Assembly (NCBI RefSeq): GCF_032062135.1
Contig: NC_092861.1
Location: 58,892,993 to 58,956,992 of the forward strand
DNA from: Pyxicephalus adspersus
Taxonomy: Eukaryota > Chordata > Amphibia > Anura > Pyxicephalidae
Direction of reading: 5' to 3'
DNA length: 64,000 nt
Position numbers and translations under genes: made by a program. The notes under the pieces were generated by a model, which worked only from the letters and a program-made list of their open reading frames with translations, did not search any database and was not told the origin of the DNA. This document shows positions 49,300 to 60,075 of the stretch, in pieces. Each line of letters begins with the position of its first letter. Within the stretch, counting starts at the first letter, position 1.

Positions 49300-50045
49300 G
49301 TCATGCGTTTTTATGCACTTTTACAAGCGTTTTAAAGCTTAACTTTAAAACACTAGAAAAACTTTTATAAACGCCTATGACTCGTTTTGCTGCGAATTGC
49401 CGCGATTTTACATAAGCGTTTATACAAGGTTTACTTTGAACCCTTTCAGGGAATGAGTACAGGGGTACATAAAACCCCTTACTCATTCCCTGAAAGAGTT
49501 AAAATATGTGTAAAAAAATTGTACGAGGCTTTAATGTTAAATTATTTTATTAAATGTGTGTTACACAAACACACACACATTTAATAAAAAAATTTAACAT
49601 TAAAGCCTTGTCCTATTTTTTACATATATTTTAACCCTTTCAGGGAATGAGTAAGGGGTTTTATGTACCCCTGTACTCATTCCCCAGGGTGGGGTGGTGA
49701 AGATCTGGGAGTCTCCTTATTAAAGGGGGCTTCCAGATTCCAAAGTCCTGCTAAAAATGTTTATAAAAGCCCCCATCGTTTTTAATAGATGCTTTCATAA
49801 AAAGCTTAAAAACGTTTGAAAATGCCTCCATTGAGTTCAATGGAAGCGTTTTCATGCGTTTTCCCGCGTTTATCCAGCGTTTTAATTTTTTAAACGTTGC
49901 ACGCAACGTTTAGGATAACGCTCAAAGACGTGCCTGAAGGAAACGTCCTGGTGTAGATTAGCACATTGGAATGCATGGGGACTTCAAACATGGGCTTTAA
50001 AAGCCTCAGGTTAAACGCTGGGGAAACAGTCCGTGTAGTCTAAGC
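49300..50045. mobile_element. complex inverted-repeat MITE with nested palindromes
   Basis: The core (49449-49685) is a long palindrome described separately. Outside it, TTTTACAAGCGTTTTAAAGC at about 49320 corresponds in reverse to AAGCTTAAAAACGTTTGAAA at about 49802, so the symmetry continues outward. AAGCGTTTT/GCGTTTATA-type motifs recur throughout (about 49315-49420 and 49845-49910). TCCATTGAGTTCAATGGA is a further small palindrome near 49828. Outer limits and superfamily are uncertain. Confidence 0.6.
49449..49685. repeat. 237-bp palindrome whose arms each contain a hairpin
   Basis: Arm 49449-49560 is nearly the exact complement of 49574-49685, around a 13-nt loop. The inner 35 bp of each arm (AGGCTTTAATGTTAAATTAT onward) match at 34 of 35. 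Each arm itself folds: in the left one CTTTCAGGGAATGAGTACAG (49443-49466) pairs with the ACCCCTTACTCATTCCCTG segment (49474-49496) around a 7-nt loop. The right arm has the equivalent hairpin at 49637-49685. Confidence 0.95.
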
Positions 50046-50906
50046 TTTAATGTACTGCTTCAATTTAACAAAATAGGAATCAGCTTAGATATTTGTCAAA
50101 ATGCAAAAATATTCTGATACATTTACCTTTTTCATGTAAGTACATCTTTAATTGGTTAAAGCCCTGGGTTCAGTTAACATGGCATTATTAGGTACTTTCT
50201 ATATTTGTATGGGTTACCAGTTGCTTTAAACAGCTCAAACACATAATTATAGTCTGATGTGTTATACAACCACAGAAATGTTAGATTGTTAGCACCATAT
50301 AGTTCAGAAGCTGATATGAATTATTGTACTATGTTAGGTGCTGTGGAGTTTCTGAGTGATATATAAAGTAATAAAATAAATATTTGTTTTTGGAGTTTGG
50401 ATATGCAAGATACACCTGTTGGTGGAGCTTAGTGGAAGTTTGAGCCTGAAAAGCTTAATATTGCAATGCTACGGTATAGCAGCAGAGGGTAGTAGTAGAC
50501 AGCAGAAACGCATCATTACAGTACACACATACAAGTGGGTTTTATTAGGTGCACTACAAGATAAGTCATAAGTTACACCTGTTTAAGTATTTTATTACTT
50601 TTATTGTAAAAAAACAAAACCTTTTTTTCACCAGTCTCTATGTTGTTAGTTTGCCCATGTGACGCTATTTTGATGGTATGAGCATGGTCAGATCAACTAA
50701 GTAGGATTTTTTTTTCCCAGTGTGAATATTATTCACTATACACAAAAAATCATTAGGAAAAAAAGCACATATAAACATCATCCTAGCTATTCCATTCATC
50801 TCCAACCCACTGGACCAACACACTCGTTCTCACAGAACGTCTTTCCAATTATGTAAATGGAGTGGTGGAGGTTAAAAATGAGCAGGGTCAGGGACTGGAG
50901 TTTAGG
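50046..50906. other. unassigned AT-rich DNA
   Basis: No gene or repeat recognised; GTGATATATAAAGTAATAAAAT near 50358 faintly resembles a SINE tail. Confidence 0.45.
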
Positions 50907-50921
50907 GGAGCCTTTGCTTTT

Positions 50922-50992
50922 GTATTTCAATATTTTTATTAAAGTTTTCAGAGAAATAAACAAGACAAGTACAACGGTATTCTTAGAAAAAT
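50922..50992 (-). mobile_element. 71-bp 5'-truncated LINE insertion with 15-bp target duplication
   Basis: The insert is flanked by identical GGAGCCTTTGCTTTT at 50907-50921 and 50993-51007. Read on the minus strand it ends CTGAAAACTTTAATAAAAAT followed by ATTGAAATAC, similar to the LINE 3' terminus at 31605. A long target duplication with severe 5' truncation is the signature of target-primed reverse transcription. Confidence 0.88.
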
Positions 50993-51007
50993 GGAGCCTT
51001 TGCTTTT

Positions 51008-51823
51008 AATGGGCACTGAGAAAAAAAATCTAAACAACATGGATTACGTTTAATTCTGGGAAGTGGAAATATTTTATTCCTAGTTAAATGAAAGCTGTGG
51101 CCCTGTAAAAATGTCCACCCAGGATCCTTGGATCCCCAGACACATAGAAGGGAGCTATTAAACACAAGGAATATTAGTCTGTAATAATCGTATTGTAGGT
51201 AAAGCATGGTAAAATCCATATGATAATAATAACTTTTTGGTTCATTCCTGGTAAAACAAGCAAGTAGTATCTTAAATCACATCACAATTTTAGGATTAGT
51301 GCTATGGATAAACAATAAATTGGCTTTATACTAATAGTGTACATCATAATTTTATCACCTTCCGGGTCTTTACTAATGTTAATGATCTAGTGGGTATATC
51401 TGCCTCCAACCAGGGTGCCTTGACAATAAATAGTAGCCTAGCAGTAGAGTGCACAGAAATAGTTCTAAAGAGAATGGGGCTTTGGACAATTATGAAATTA
51501 CATATAAATAAACAAAACATTGGAAAGATTTTTACACTTAAATGAACATGAAATACATGTAGCCAATTACAAATTGTATTCATAATGGGCTGATGTACTA
51601 AAGGAGTGGATAACTTTCACATCATGAATCCTTATAATATGATTTCTTTATTTGATTTCTTTATTATATGAAAAATAAATTCCTTTTAACTTTGAATATT
51701 TGTGTAGACAAATAGGAAATCCCTTTTTAGATTGTTAGCTAATTCATGTAAAAGTAAAGTACTCACACACTTTATTGTGTGAAGATTCTTAACTTCTTTA
51801 TTTAATGAGTCTTAATGCCTGTG
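51008..51823. other. unassigned AT-rich DNA
   Basis: Nothing recognisable. Confidence 0.5.
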
Positions 51824-52184
51824 TACAGTTAGGTCCATAAATATTTGGACAGAGAGAACTTTTTTTCTACTTTTGGTTCTGTACAATATCACAAATAATT
51901 TTAAATTAAACAACTCCGATGCAGTTGAACTGCAGACTTTCAGCTTTAATTCAGTGGGTTGAACAAAAAAGATTGCATAAAAATGTGAGGAACTAAAGCC
52001 TTTTTTTACACAATCACTTCATTTTAGGGGCTCAAAAGTAATTGGACAATTGACTCACAGGCTATTTCATGGCCTGGTGTGGGCAATCGTTATGTCATTA
52101 TCATTTAAGCAGATAAAAGGCCCAGAGTTGATTTGGGGGGAGGGGGGTGCTTGTATGTGGAAGATTTTGCTGTGAACAGACAAC

Positions 52185-53728
52185 ATGCGGTCAAAGGAGC
52201 TCTCCATGCAGGTGAAACAAGCCATCCTTAAGCTGCAAAAACAGAAAAATCCCATCCGAGAAATTGCTACAATATTAGGAGTGGCAAAATCTACAGTTTG
52301 GTCCGTCATGAGAAAGAGACAAAGCACTGGTGAACTCAGCAACGCCAAAAGACCTAGACGTCCATGGAAGACAACAGTGGTGGAGAATTGCAGAATTATT
52401 TGCATGGTGAAGAGAAATCCCTTCACAACAGCCAACCAAGTGAACAACACTCTCCAGGAGGTAGGCATATCGATATCCAAGTCTACTATAAAGAGAAGAC
52501 TGCATGAAAGTAAATACAGAGGATGTACTGCAAGGGACAAGCTACTCATAAGCCTCAAGAATAGAAAGGCTAGATTGGACTTTGCTCAAAAACATCTAAA
52601 AAAGCCAGCACAGTTCTGGAAAAATACTCTTTGGAGAGATGAAACCAGAATCAACCTTTATTAGAATGATGGCAAGAAAAAAGTATGGAGAAGCCGTGGA
52701 ACAGCTCATGATCCAAAGGATAGCACATCATCTGTAAAACATGGCGGAGGCAGTGTGATGGCTTGGGCGTGCATGGCTGCCANNNNNNNNNNNNNNNNNN
52801 NNNNNNNNNNNNNNNNNNNNNNNNNNNNNNNNNNNNNNNNNNNNNNNNNNNNNNNNNNNNNNNNNNNNNNNNNNNNNNNNNNNNNNNNNNNNNNNNNNNN
52901 NNNNNNNNNNNNNNNNNNNNNNNNNNNNNNNNNNNNNNNNNNNNNNNNNNNNNNNNNNNNNNNNNNNNNNNNNNNNNNNNNNNNNNNNNNNNNNNNNNNN
53001 NNNNNNNNNNNNNNNNNNNNNNNNNNNNNNNNNNNNNNNNNNNNNNNNNNNNNNNNNNNNNNNNNNNNNNNNNNNNNNNNNNNNNNNNNNNNNNNNNNNN
53101 NNNNNNNNNNNNNNNNNNNNNNNNNNNNNNNNNNNNNNNNNNNNNNNNNNNNNNNNNNNNNNNNNNNNNNNNNNNNNNNNNNNNNNNNNNNNNNNNNNNN
53201 NNNNNNNNNNNNNNNNNNNNNNNNNNNNNNNNNNNNNNNNNNNNNNNNNNNNNNNNNNNNNNNNNNNNNNNNNNNNNNNNNNNNNNNNNNNNNNNNNNNN
53301 NNNNNNNNNNNNNNNNNNNNNNNNNNNNNNNNNNNNNNNNNNNNNNNNNNNNNNNNNNNNNNNNNNNNNNNNNNNNNNNNNNNNNNNNNNNNNNNNNNNN
53401 NNNNNNNNNNNNNNNNNNNNNNNNNNNNNNNNNNNNNNNNNNNNNNNNNNNNNNNNNNNNNNNNNNNNNNNNNNNNNNNNNNNNNNNNNNNNNNNNNNNN
53501 NNNNNNNNNNNNNNNNNNNNNNNNNNNNNNNNNNNNNNNNNNNNNNNNNNNNNNNNNNNNNNNNNNNNNNNNNNNNCAGAAAGGCCCACAAACAAACAGC
53601 ACCTGAAAGCCGCTGCAGTAAAGGCCTGGCAGAGCATTAAAAAGGAAGAAACCCAGCATCTGGTGATGTCCATGAGTTCAACACTACAGGCTGTCATTGC
53701 CAGCAAAGGGTTTTTAACCAAGTATTAG
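52185..53728 (+). pseudogene. Tc1 transposase, premature stop and sequence gap
   Basis: Starts at ATG 52185 (MRSKELSMQVKQAI). Residues about 8-50 form the first helix-turn-helix (IREIATILGVAKSTVWSVM), followed by an AT-hook-like NAKRPRRPWKT, and about 70-115 the second helix-turn-helix (NNTLQEVGISISKSTIKRRL). The first catalytic Asp is in LWRDETRINLY. The next codon is TAG (52662-52664) where copy 1 has CAG (Gln), so a single transition ends the protein at 159 residues instead of roughly 340. Beyond the stop the sequence continues in a transposase-like way to the gap. After the gap ERPTNKQHLKAAAVKAWQSI to the natural stop at 53726-53728 is intact. The second Asp and the Glu fall in the gap and cannot be judged. 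Confidence 0.92.
52783..53576. other. assembly gap (794 N)
   Basis: Lies inside Tc1 copy 2. The corresponding part of copy 1, between GCTGCCA (ends 34987) and CAGAAAGG (starts 35276), is only 288 bp. Open frames spanning the gap are meaningless. Confidence 0.99.
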
Positions 53729-53984
53729 AAATGGACATTTTATTTTCAGCTTTTTTATTTGTCCAATTACTTCTGAGCCCCTGAAATGAAGTGATCGTGT
53801 TAAAAAAAGGCTTTAGTTCCTCACATTTATATGCAATCTTTTTGTTCAGCCCACAGAATTAAAGCTGAAAGTCTGCAGGTCAACTGCACCGGAGTTGTTT
53901 CATTTAAAATTTATTGTGGTAATGTACAGAACCCAAAATTAGAAAAACGTTGTCTCTGTCTAAATAATGATAGACTTAACTATA

Positions 53985-55239
53985 GCCTAATTTCGATACA
54001 TTTATTATATTTTGAATTGTAACATAGACATTTAAAATCAACAAACATGCATGCATTCCACAAATGTAAAAAATGTAGATGTTTACTATTTTCTTATATT
54101 ACAATTGAACTTCAGGGTGAAAGTCTTTTTTTCTCCCCAATCTTTTTCTTCCCCAAGTACAGTCTGCTATCCATTAGATTTTGTATACATTATAGAACAA
54201 CTAAAATCTATGAATTTATTATCTGTGTTGTCATAACTCCCTGCCAATTTCTTTAGAAAATCCTGGGACATTTAGTACAGATCTGCAAGAAGTAGCAAAC
54301 AGTGCTGGGGGTGGTAACACGGGAGTTTTCTTCTCCTCTGTCATTGACATTGTAGCTTAGAAGCTGCCTTTGTTCTGTTACTGTCCCCACAGCTGCAAGC
54401 TTTTCTTTCCCTCAGTGAGAGAGGTATGTGATTCACACTACGGTAAATTTCTGTGTTCCTTTATGAATTGAATTAATTTATGCCATAGTTGAGCCTTGAC
54501 AAAAAGTTCATAATTTGCTGGAGAAACATCAACCTGTTTATAAAAATGTTAGAAAATTCTACTGTTATTATTCAGAACCTCTCCTTTTATTCATATCCTG
54601 GCCCAAATCATATGGAGGTTAGCATGTGCAGAAATGTTAACTATTAAAAAAATGTAATAAAAAAATGTTGTAGCTGCTAAATTATGAATTACTTACTAAA
54701 CTTATTTAAGCTAAACCAACACTGCTTGATTTGGAACGCATAAGGGAATAAAGATTCCTGTCAATTAGTATAACAGATTGATCCGGGAAAAGTTCCCACT
54801 CATTCATGTAATGCCCACACATAACTAAGACTAAAGGACTGAAATCAAGGAAAGGGAATAGCTAAAAAGGGAAGGGCCATGGACATTATAGATCATTGGG
54901 AGAGACCTTGATGATATCTCTAGTTCATTAGACAGGGAATGAGGTGAGTTTAGGATATCTGCTGCAGCTTTTCATTCTTCTTGTGTGTAAGGTAAAATGT
55001 GCAGGGAAGTGTAGAAGACAAAAGTAAAGCTGAAGTTTTTAAACAAAAATTGCACAAAAACTCACACCTAAAAATACAAAAGCATACAGCAAGTAAGCAT
55101 TGTAAGCATCCAAATACCTAGGGAGCGATGAAAATCTTAAGTTTAAAGTTTTACGTTTTGGAATAAAACTTACAATAAGTAGGTTCTTTTTCACTTCTTC
55201 TGTATATTCTCTGCATGTTCTATGTCTCTGCTGTAATAA
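53985..55239. other. unassigned AT-rich DNA
   Basis: No gene or repeat recognised. Confidence 0.5.
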
Positions 55240-55535
55240 AAAAAATGTACCTACCTTTTCACTTTCATGTAACTAAACTTAACTCCCCTTGCTCATTCAC
55301 TGATGCTGACATCTTCACCTGGTGCTACTCTTGGTTTGGTATCTGCAGTTGATTGGCAAGGTTGGAATGATGTAACTCCCACACATGCAGGGTTGTTCAT
55401 TGAGCTGCACATGCACACGTAAGTGTAAATTATAGAGAAGCTTGCAAAAAGGCAGGTAGGTTTAAGCAATAAAGAACCAGGCTGCTCACAAAAAATTAAA
55501 CATTTAGGTTTAGTTCTGTTTTCAGTTGACATTTT
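55240..55535. mobile_element. MITE related to a block inside the 1.3-kb repeats
   Basis: CTAAACTTAACTCC, GCTGACATCTTCACCTGGTG, TCTTGGTTTGG and GAGCTGCACATG follow the same order as CTAAACTCTCC, GCACCAATGTCTTTATCTGG, TCTTGGTTTGGG and GAGCTGCTCAGCATTG in repeat copy A (25384-25535). The right end TTTAGGTTTAGTTCTGTTTT is roughly complementary to the left, supporting an inverted-repeat element. Confidence 0.5.
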
Positions 55536-56269
55536 CCAATCACTCAAAGTATGTAATCCACATGTCATCCGCCACTGTACCCACAACAAGATAATAAGTG
55601 TTCCCAAGCAGTCACTTTGGCTAGTAAGCTTCTTAGTGTTACTACTTATCTTGTTAGGATGAATACACTGTCATGCTGTAGAAACAAAATACTGGTATAA
55701 TTGCTTGTTGACAAGAGACATACTGCCACTAACCACAGTCCTGAGAATGCAGCACAGCATTTTGTTTCTTCTTCAGTTTAGCATCTCCCACTTTAATTCT
55801 CAATTCTGTTAATGAAAAAGAGTACCTCATTGACAAAATAAGTTATGGATGAGCAATTTGCTATCATTTATGTGTAAATAAATGTTGATTTTCAAAACCA
55901 AGATCTATACAATTTTCACTTTTTAAAAACGTTTAAACATAATTTACGAATAGATACTATGTATATGCAGTATACTATATACCATACCACAAAGGAAGAG
56001 AGCACAAATATTACAAAAAACTGGTGATGTCACTTGGTTTCCTTTATTACAGATATTTTATGTTCAGTTTTAAAAGCTTAAAGTTAAACCCCAAGCAATC
56101 TTTTACATTTGTTATTATATACAATTTGTATATATGCATGATAACGTAGGGGAATGATAAAACCACTGGTATTTTTTCCATCTGTGTCTTATTTGGTAGA
56201 TTTTTCTTCACTTTTTGTGAAGCTGATGCTAGGTAAAATCCCATTTAGACAATGGTCATGGGAACAAAT

Positions 56270-56575
56270 NNNNNNNNNNNNNNNNNNNNNNNNNNNNNNN
56301 NNNNNNNNNNNNNNNNNNNNNNNNNNNNNNNNNNNNNNNNNNNNNNNNNNNNNNNNNNNNNNNNNNNNNNNNNNNNNNNNNNNNNNNNNNNNNNNNNNNN
56401 NNNNNNNNNNNNNNNNNNNNNNNNNNNNNNNNNNNNNNNNNNNNNNNNNNNNNNNNNNNNNNNNNNNNNNNNNNNNNNNNNNNNNNNNNNNNNNNNNNNN
56501 NNNNNNNNNNNNNNNNNNNNNNNNNNNNNNNNNNNNNNNNNNNNNNNNNNNNNNNNNNNNNNNNNNNNNNNNNNN
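56270..56575. other. assembly gap (306 N)
   Basis: Run of N in AT-rich DNA; frames across it are meaningless. Confidence 0.99.
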
Positions 56576-57259
56576 AATGCAAATAAGGGTGAAAATTTAG
56601 TGGCATAAAAGATGTGTAAAGTAGATAGTTGGCAAAGTAGGGTGCATTATGGTACTTTTATCCCCACTGTCCCCTTTACCCCAAATTAGGGCAAAACCCT
56701 AAAGTCATCCTTATTCTTTCTTCCCCACTTAAAAAAAAGCAAAGCGGGTTGGAATTGGTGCTAGATCTACAAGAGTTGAAATGTTTAAGATTGTAGCCTT
56801 GTGAGGTTATTAGGCTGCTTTTGAGGCAATAAGTGACTGCTAACTGGGGAACCTTGGATGAAAATGTAAAGTACAACAGGTATTGCCATGTCTATGGAAA
56901 GACCATGTCAATGTCTACCTTATCCTCCATTAACTCCAAATATGCAGACAGAAAACAGTCAGGACACCTAATTTGCTCATACTTGGCCCTGGTCATTGGA
57001 CTTATTTTGTGGCAAAGACAGGACCAGACGTCCCAGAGTTTGCAGTTCCCATAATTCTTTCATTAAAGCAGACCTGTTCCCTGTGCATTGTACAAGTAGC
57101 CAATGTGTGACCAGACAGTGAAAATTAAGTGGCATCAATTTACTAGGAACTCATGACGTTACCAAGCTCACCAGTCTGCTCATTGGCTAAGTTCACTAAG
57201 CAGTTGTGATGGGAGGCCTCACTATCCCCTCCCAGGTGAGTACAAGATAAAACTAGACC
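56576..57259. other. unassigned DNA
   Basis: Nothing recognisable before the LINE. Confidence 0.45.
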
Positions 57260-57264
57260 TACTT

Positions 57265-58050
57265 CTGACCATGCACTTATAGCAGATCCTGTGGCGGCTT
57301 TGCTTAAGCCCACATTGCAGGAAGCCATGGATACTGCAATAGGAGAAGACCTTCAATCCCTAAGACAGGAACAGGAAAGAGTCTCCTCCGGGGAGGATGA
57401 TGTGATTCAAACCACTACCAGGATAATGTCACTAGAAAATAGGGTTGGCAATTTAATGTTTAATGTTCTAAAGTTAGATGACATGGAAAACAGGTCACGC
57501 AGGAATAATCTGAGGATTATAGGAACTTTGGAAGCAGTGAAACCGGGCAAACTCATGGAGCTCTGTGCTAATATACTCCCAGATCTTTTGGGCCTACAAC
57601 GAGTTTGCAAGGTGGAACCGACACACCACCTGGTTCAGCCACGAAAGGAAGGTAATGCGCCCTGTCCGGTGATAGCAAAATATCTAAACTATGTGGACAA
57701 AAACACAATTCTTCAAGCGTTTCTTGGAATGTCTCTTTGGAGGGTACGCCCTTACATATTTTTGTGGACTACTCGGCAGAGGTCTCCCACAAACGTAAGC
57801 AATTTCAATTCCTGTGCTTTCAGATGTATCAACAGAGCATCTGGTTTACTCTGGCCTACCTTGCACGACAAGGAAGGTGTACACCACTCCTTAATCTCTG
57901 TTTAAAATGCAGAAGAATTTGTGAAAGATCATTTGAACGTCCCACAGAGGGAAATGACCCCAACAGAAGTGGACCAGGCCTCCTCACCGGAATCCTCGAC
58001 TTTGCATACCCAGCAAATAGCTCACAATCCCCGAAGAAAGCGATTTAAGG
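57265..58050 (+). pseudogene. LINE ORF1 protein remnant
   Basis: L1-type ORF1 proteins coat the element RNA as chaperones. Here a heptad-like coiled-coil segment (IMSLENRVGNLMFNVLKLDD) runs into the hallmark DMENRSRRNNLRIIG at about 57478-57525, the start of the RNA-recognition domain. Near 57735 the frame shifts. The next frame gives HIFVDYSAEVSHKRKQFQFL and FTLAYLARQGR, matching the C-terminal domain (usually FADYS.EV..KR and Y PA.LR). A second shift near 57900 leads to AEEFVKDHLNVPQRE and a basic tail NPRRKRFK. At least two frameshifts make it non-functional. Confidence 0.85.
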
Positions 58051-58620
58051 GGCCTCACTTTGTAAGACTGTTGGCCACAAGAGGGATAAAACCTGTCAAA
58101 AGAGTAGATGAGGTGTCTTCATCTCTTTCACCAACCATTCCAAGCCAGTTGTTTACACCTTTTTCTATTTTTATGCAATTTGGTAGTGCGTGTAGACATA
58201 GAACTAGCTGAAGCCACCATTTTTTGATACTGTTCTTGATACCCTCTGGGTGTGAGCCCGTTTTTGTGTTTCCTTATCTTCAAAGCGTCCAATGAGGAAA
58301 AAAGGAAGACCACCACAAGAAAATTGTTGGTTTCCCCCTTTTCTATCCTGGATTATCCCACCTCCTTTTTGGTTATTGTTGGTTTGTTTCTGGACATCTG
58401 ATCGTGGTTATGGACATCACCGATGTTGTAAGTGGATTGCAAGCTTGAGTCATGGTTGGGACTGGGACTGCCCACACTATCACATTCTTGCCCCCATAAA
58501 CCTGGCAGACTCTGTTTTGTTATTCGGTCCTAATGAGCCTCTTTGTCGGCTCCCAGGTGTAGGGTCTTTGATGGACACTGGGAGAACCCCACAGGAAGAT
58601 TTTGGAGCACTGCACTTTCT

Positions 58621-59060
58621 ATGCATATAGTCCCCCGGAATATCACGGGACTAAGGTACCCTAACAAGCCTATGGCGCTTCGCAGGCACTTAGAACACCT
58701 GGGAGCCGACATTGCACTGCTCCAGGAGACACACCTGGGACGGGAAGATTTTTCCAGAATGCAGAAGTTATGGGTGGGCAAGGTCCTGGGATCCCCAGCT
58801 GTGGGGAGAAAGGCTCGGGTTCTGATCTTGCTACGCAGGAACCTAAAAGAGAAGTTGATGGGGGTACACAGTAACAACCGAGGAGGGTAAATTTGTGAAA
58901 CTTAATCTCACCATGGGTGACACCAGATACACTATTGTCAATGTGTAAGCCCCAACCTCCCCCAGGAACTCCTTTTGTACGCAGGCTGCACAGTGGGTGG
59001 CAAAGGTATCCTCTCCAAACGCAATTGTAGGCGGAGACTTTAATTCCCTTATGTGTGAAT
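58621..59060 (+). pseudogene. LINE ORF2 remnant, AP-endonuclease domain
   Basis: The endonuclease nicks target DNA to prime reverse transcription. NITGLRYPNKPMALRRHLEH corresponds to the N-terminal N.RGL..P.K motif, and ADIALLQETHL holds the metal-binding Glu. After a frame change near 58855, GKFVKLNLTMGDTRYTIVNV is followed by a stop in place of the usual Y of NVYAP. TQAAQWVAKVSSPNAIVGGD and FNSLM then supply the GDFN motif. The later D and H motifs are absent. Inactive. Confidence 0.85.
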
Positions 59061-59250
59061 CAGAGCTATACTTTAAACAAAAACAAACAATAGTGGAACT
59101 TTTCAGGCCAATTAGAATCCACTATAAAAACGGATTCATGTACAAATTAGCAACAATGATGATAACAGCTACATAAAAAACTGTATACATAAAGCATCCA
59201 ATCTCTGTATCCAATCTGTATAGACACCAAAAAGAGTGGTGTTTGATCAG

Positions 59251-59585
59251 TCGACGCATTTCTCGGCAAATGTGACGGCTTCCTCAGGACAGGACAAGCA
59301 ATGGAAGGCAGCAAGAAACACAGGTGGCTCCATAAAAATCCTAACCAATTCCTACAATGATGGAAGGCTCATGATTGTCCATACAACTTTCTGCACATGG
59401 TGTAAAAAGAAGCAATGGAAGGCAGCAAGAAACACAGGCGACTCCATAAAAATCCTATCGAATTCTTTCTATTGTTGGTTATATCAGAGGTAAAGTTCCG
59501 TGTCTCACATAGGGAGAGAAGCCACATTGTAGATCTCCTGATATGTCCTGAAGAAGCGGTCACATTTGCCGCGAAACGCAAGCTC
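59251..59585. repeat. inverted repeat with internal direct repeat, within the LINE
   Basis: ATTTCTCGGCAAATGTGACG (from 59258), continuing to TCAGGAC at 59290, is the near-complement of GTCCTGAAGAAGCGGTCACA and TTTGCCGCGAAACG (59545-59577). Between the arms, AAGCAATGGAAGGCAGCAAG occurs at 59296 and again at 59410, each continuing for about 57 bp. Confidence 0.88.
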
Positions 59586-59689
59586 ATCTCTTACAATCCA
59601 GAATCCAGAATAAATGGACTATTTATTCTGCTCAGACTCCCTTCTACAAAGGGTGGACTCTCCAGATGGTCGACTCTCCAGAACATGCC

Positions 59690-59835
59690 CCCATAATGCT
59701 AAATCTCCATGATGACATTCCTAAGGGAGAGGCATGGATATGGAGGTTTTCGTCCTACCTGTACAATGACTCCAAGTATCAAGCAGAACTAAAACTAGCA
59801 TGGCTCGAGTAGGTATCCAATAATTTTATACAAAG
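59690..59835 (+). pseudogene. LINE ORF2 fragment after the endonuclease
   Basis: Encodes LNLHDDIPKGEAWIWRFSSY and LYNDSKYQAELKLAWLE, then a stop and VSNNFIQRND. This resembles the linker region following the endonuclease in L1/Tx1 ORF2 proteins (WRFPSYL..D..Y...L). No reverse transcriptase motif follows. Confidence 0.6.
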
Positions 59836-59983
59836 AAATGACTCAATCTATCTCTATATTTGAGACCTGGCTGGAGAGATATGAGCAGTGCAAAAGTAAA
59901 CATATTGATTTATCTGTCCAGTCCAGAGAGGGAGGAGGTGCTATGCCACTTCAAGCATTCTTCCTGGTTCATTAAAAATGTGA

Positions 59984-60075
59984 CCAGCACTAATTTCAAT
60001 ATTTTCCTGATAAACTTCAAATTGTCCTTCATTTACAATATCCCTGCATCAAAGAATTAACCTTCCTGTCTGGTT
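59984..60075 (+). repeat. 92-bp segment duplicated 695 bp downstream
   Basis: CCAGCACTAATTTCAATATT to CTTCCTGTCTGGTTA recurs at 60679-60771 with a few substitutions. The flanks of the two copies differ. Confidence 0.9.

Larger units (their letters stand above)
51826..53982 (+). mobile_element. Tc1/mariner transposon, copy 2, with assembly gap
   Basis: TA at 51824-51825 and 53983-53984. Left end CAGTTAGGTCCATAAATATT; the right end read inward is TAGTTAAGTCTATCATTATT, whose first base (C to T) has mutated. The left inverted repeat runs to about 52049 (ending AAAAGTAATTGGACAATT), and the right begins at about 53757 with GTCCAATTACTTCTGAGCCC. The repeats are about 220 bp, the long-repeat Tc1 layout. 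A run of N (52783-53576) replaces the middle of the transposase. Confidence 0.93.

Noticed and set aside
52651..53728. Open frames of 280-356 codons around 52.65-53.73 kb
   Set aside because: They exist only because the 794 N were read through as unknown residues; the real content is Tc1 transposase on the plus strand.
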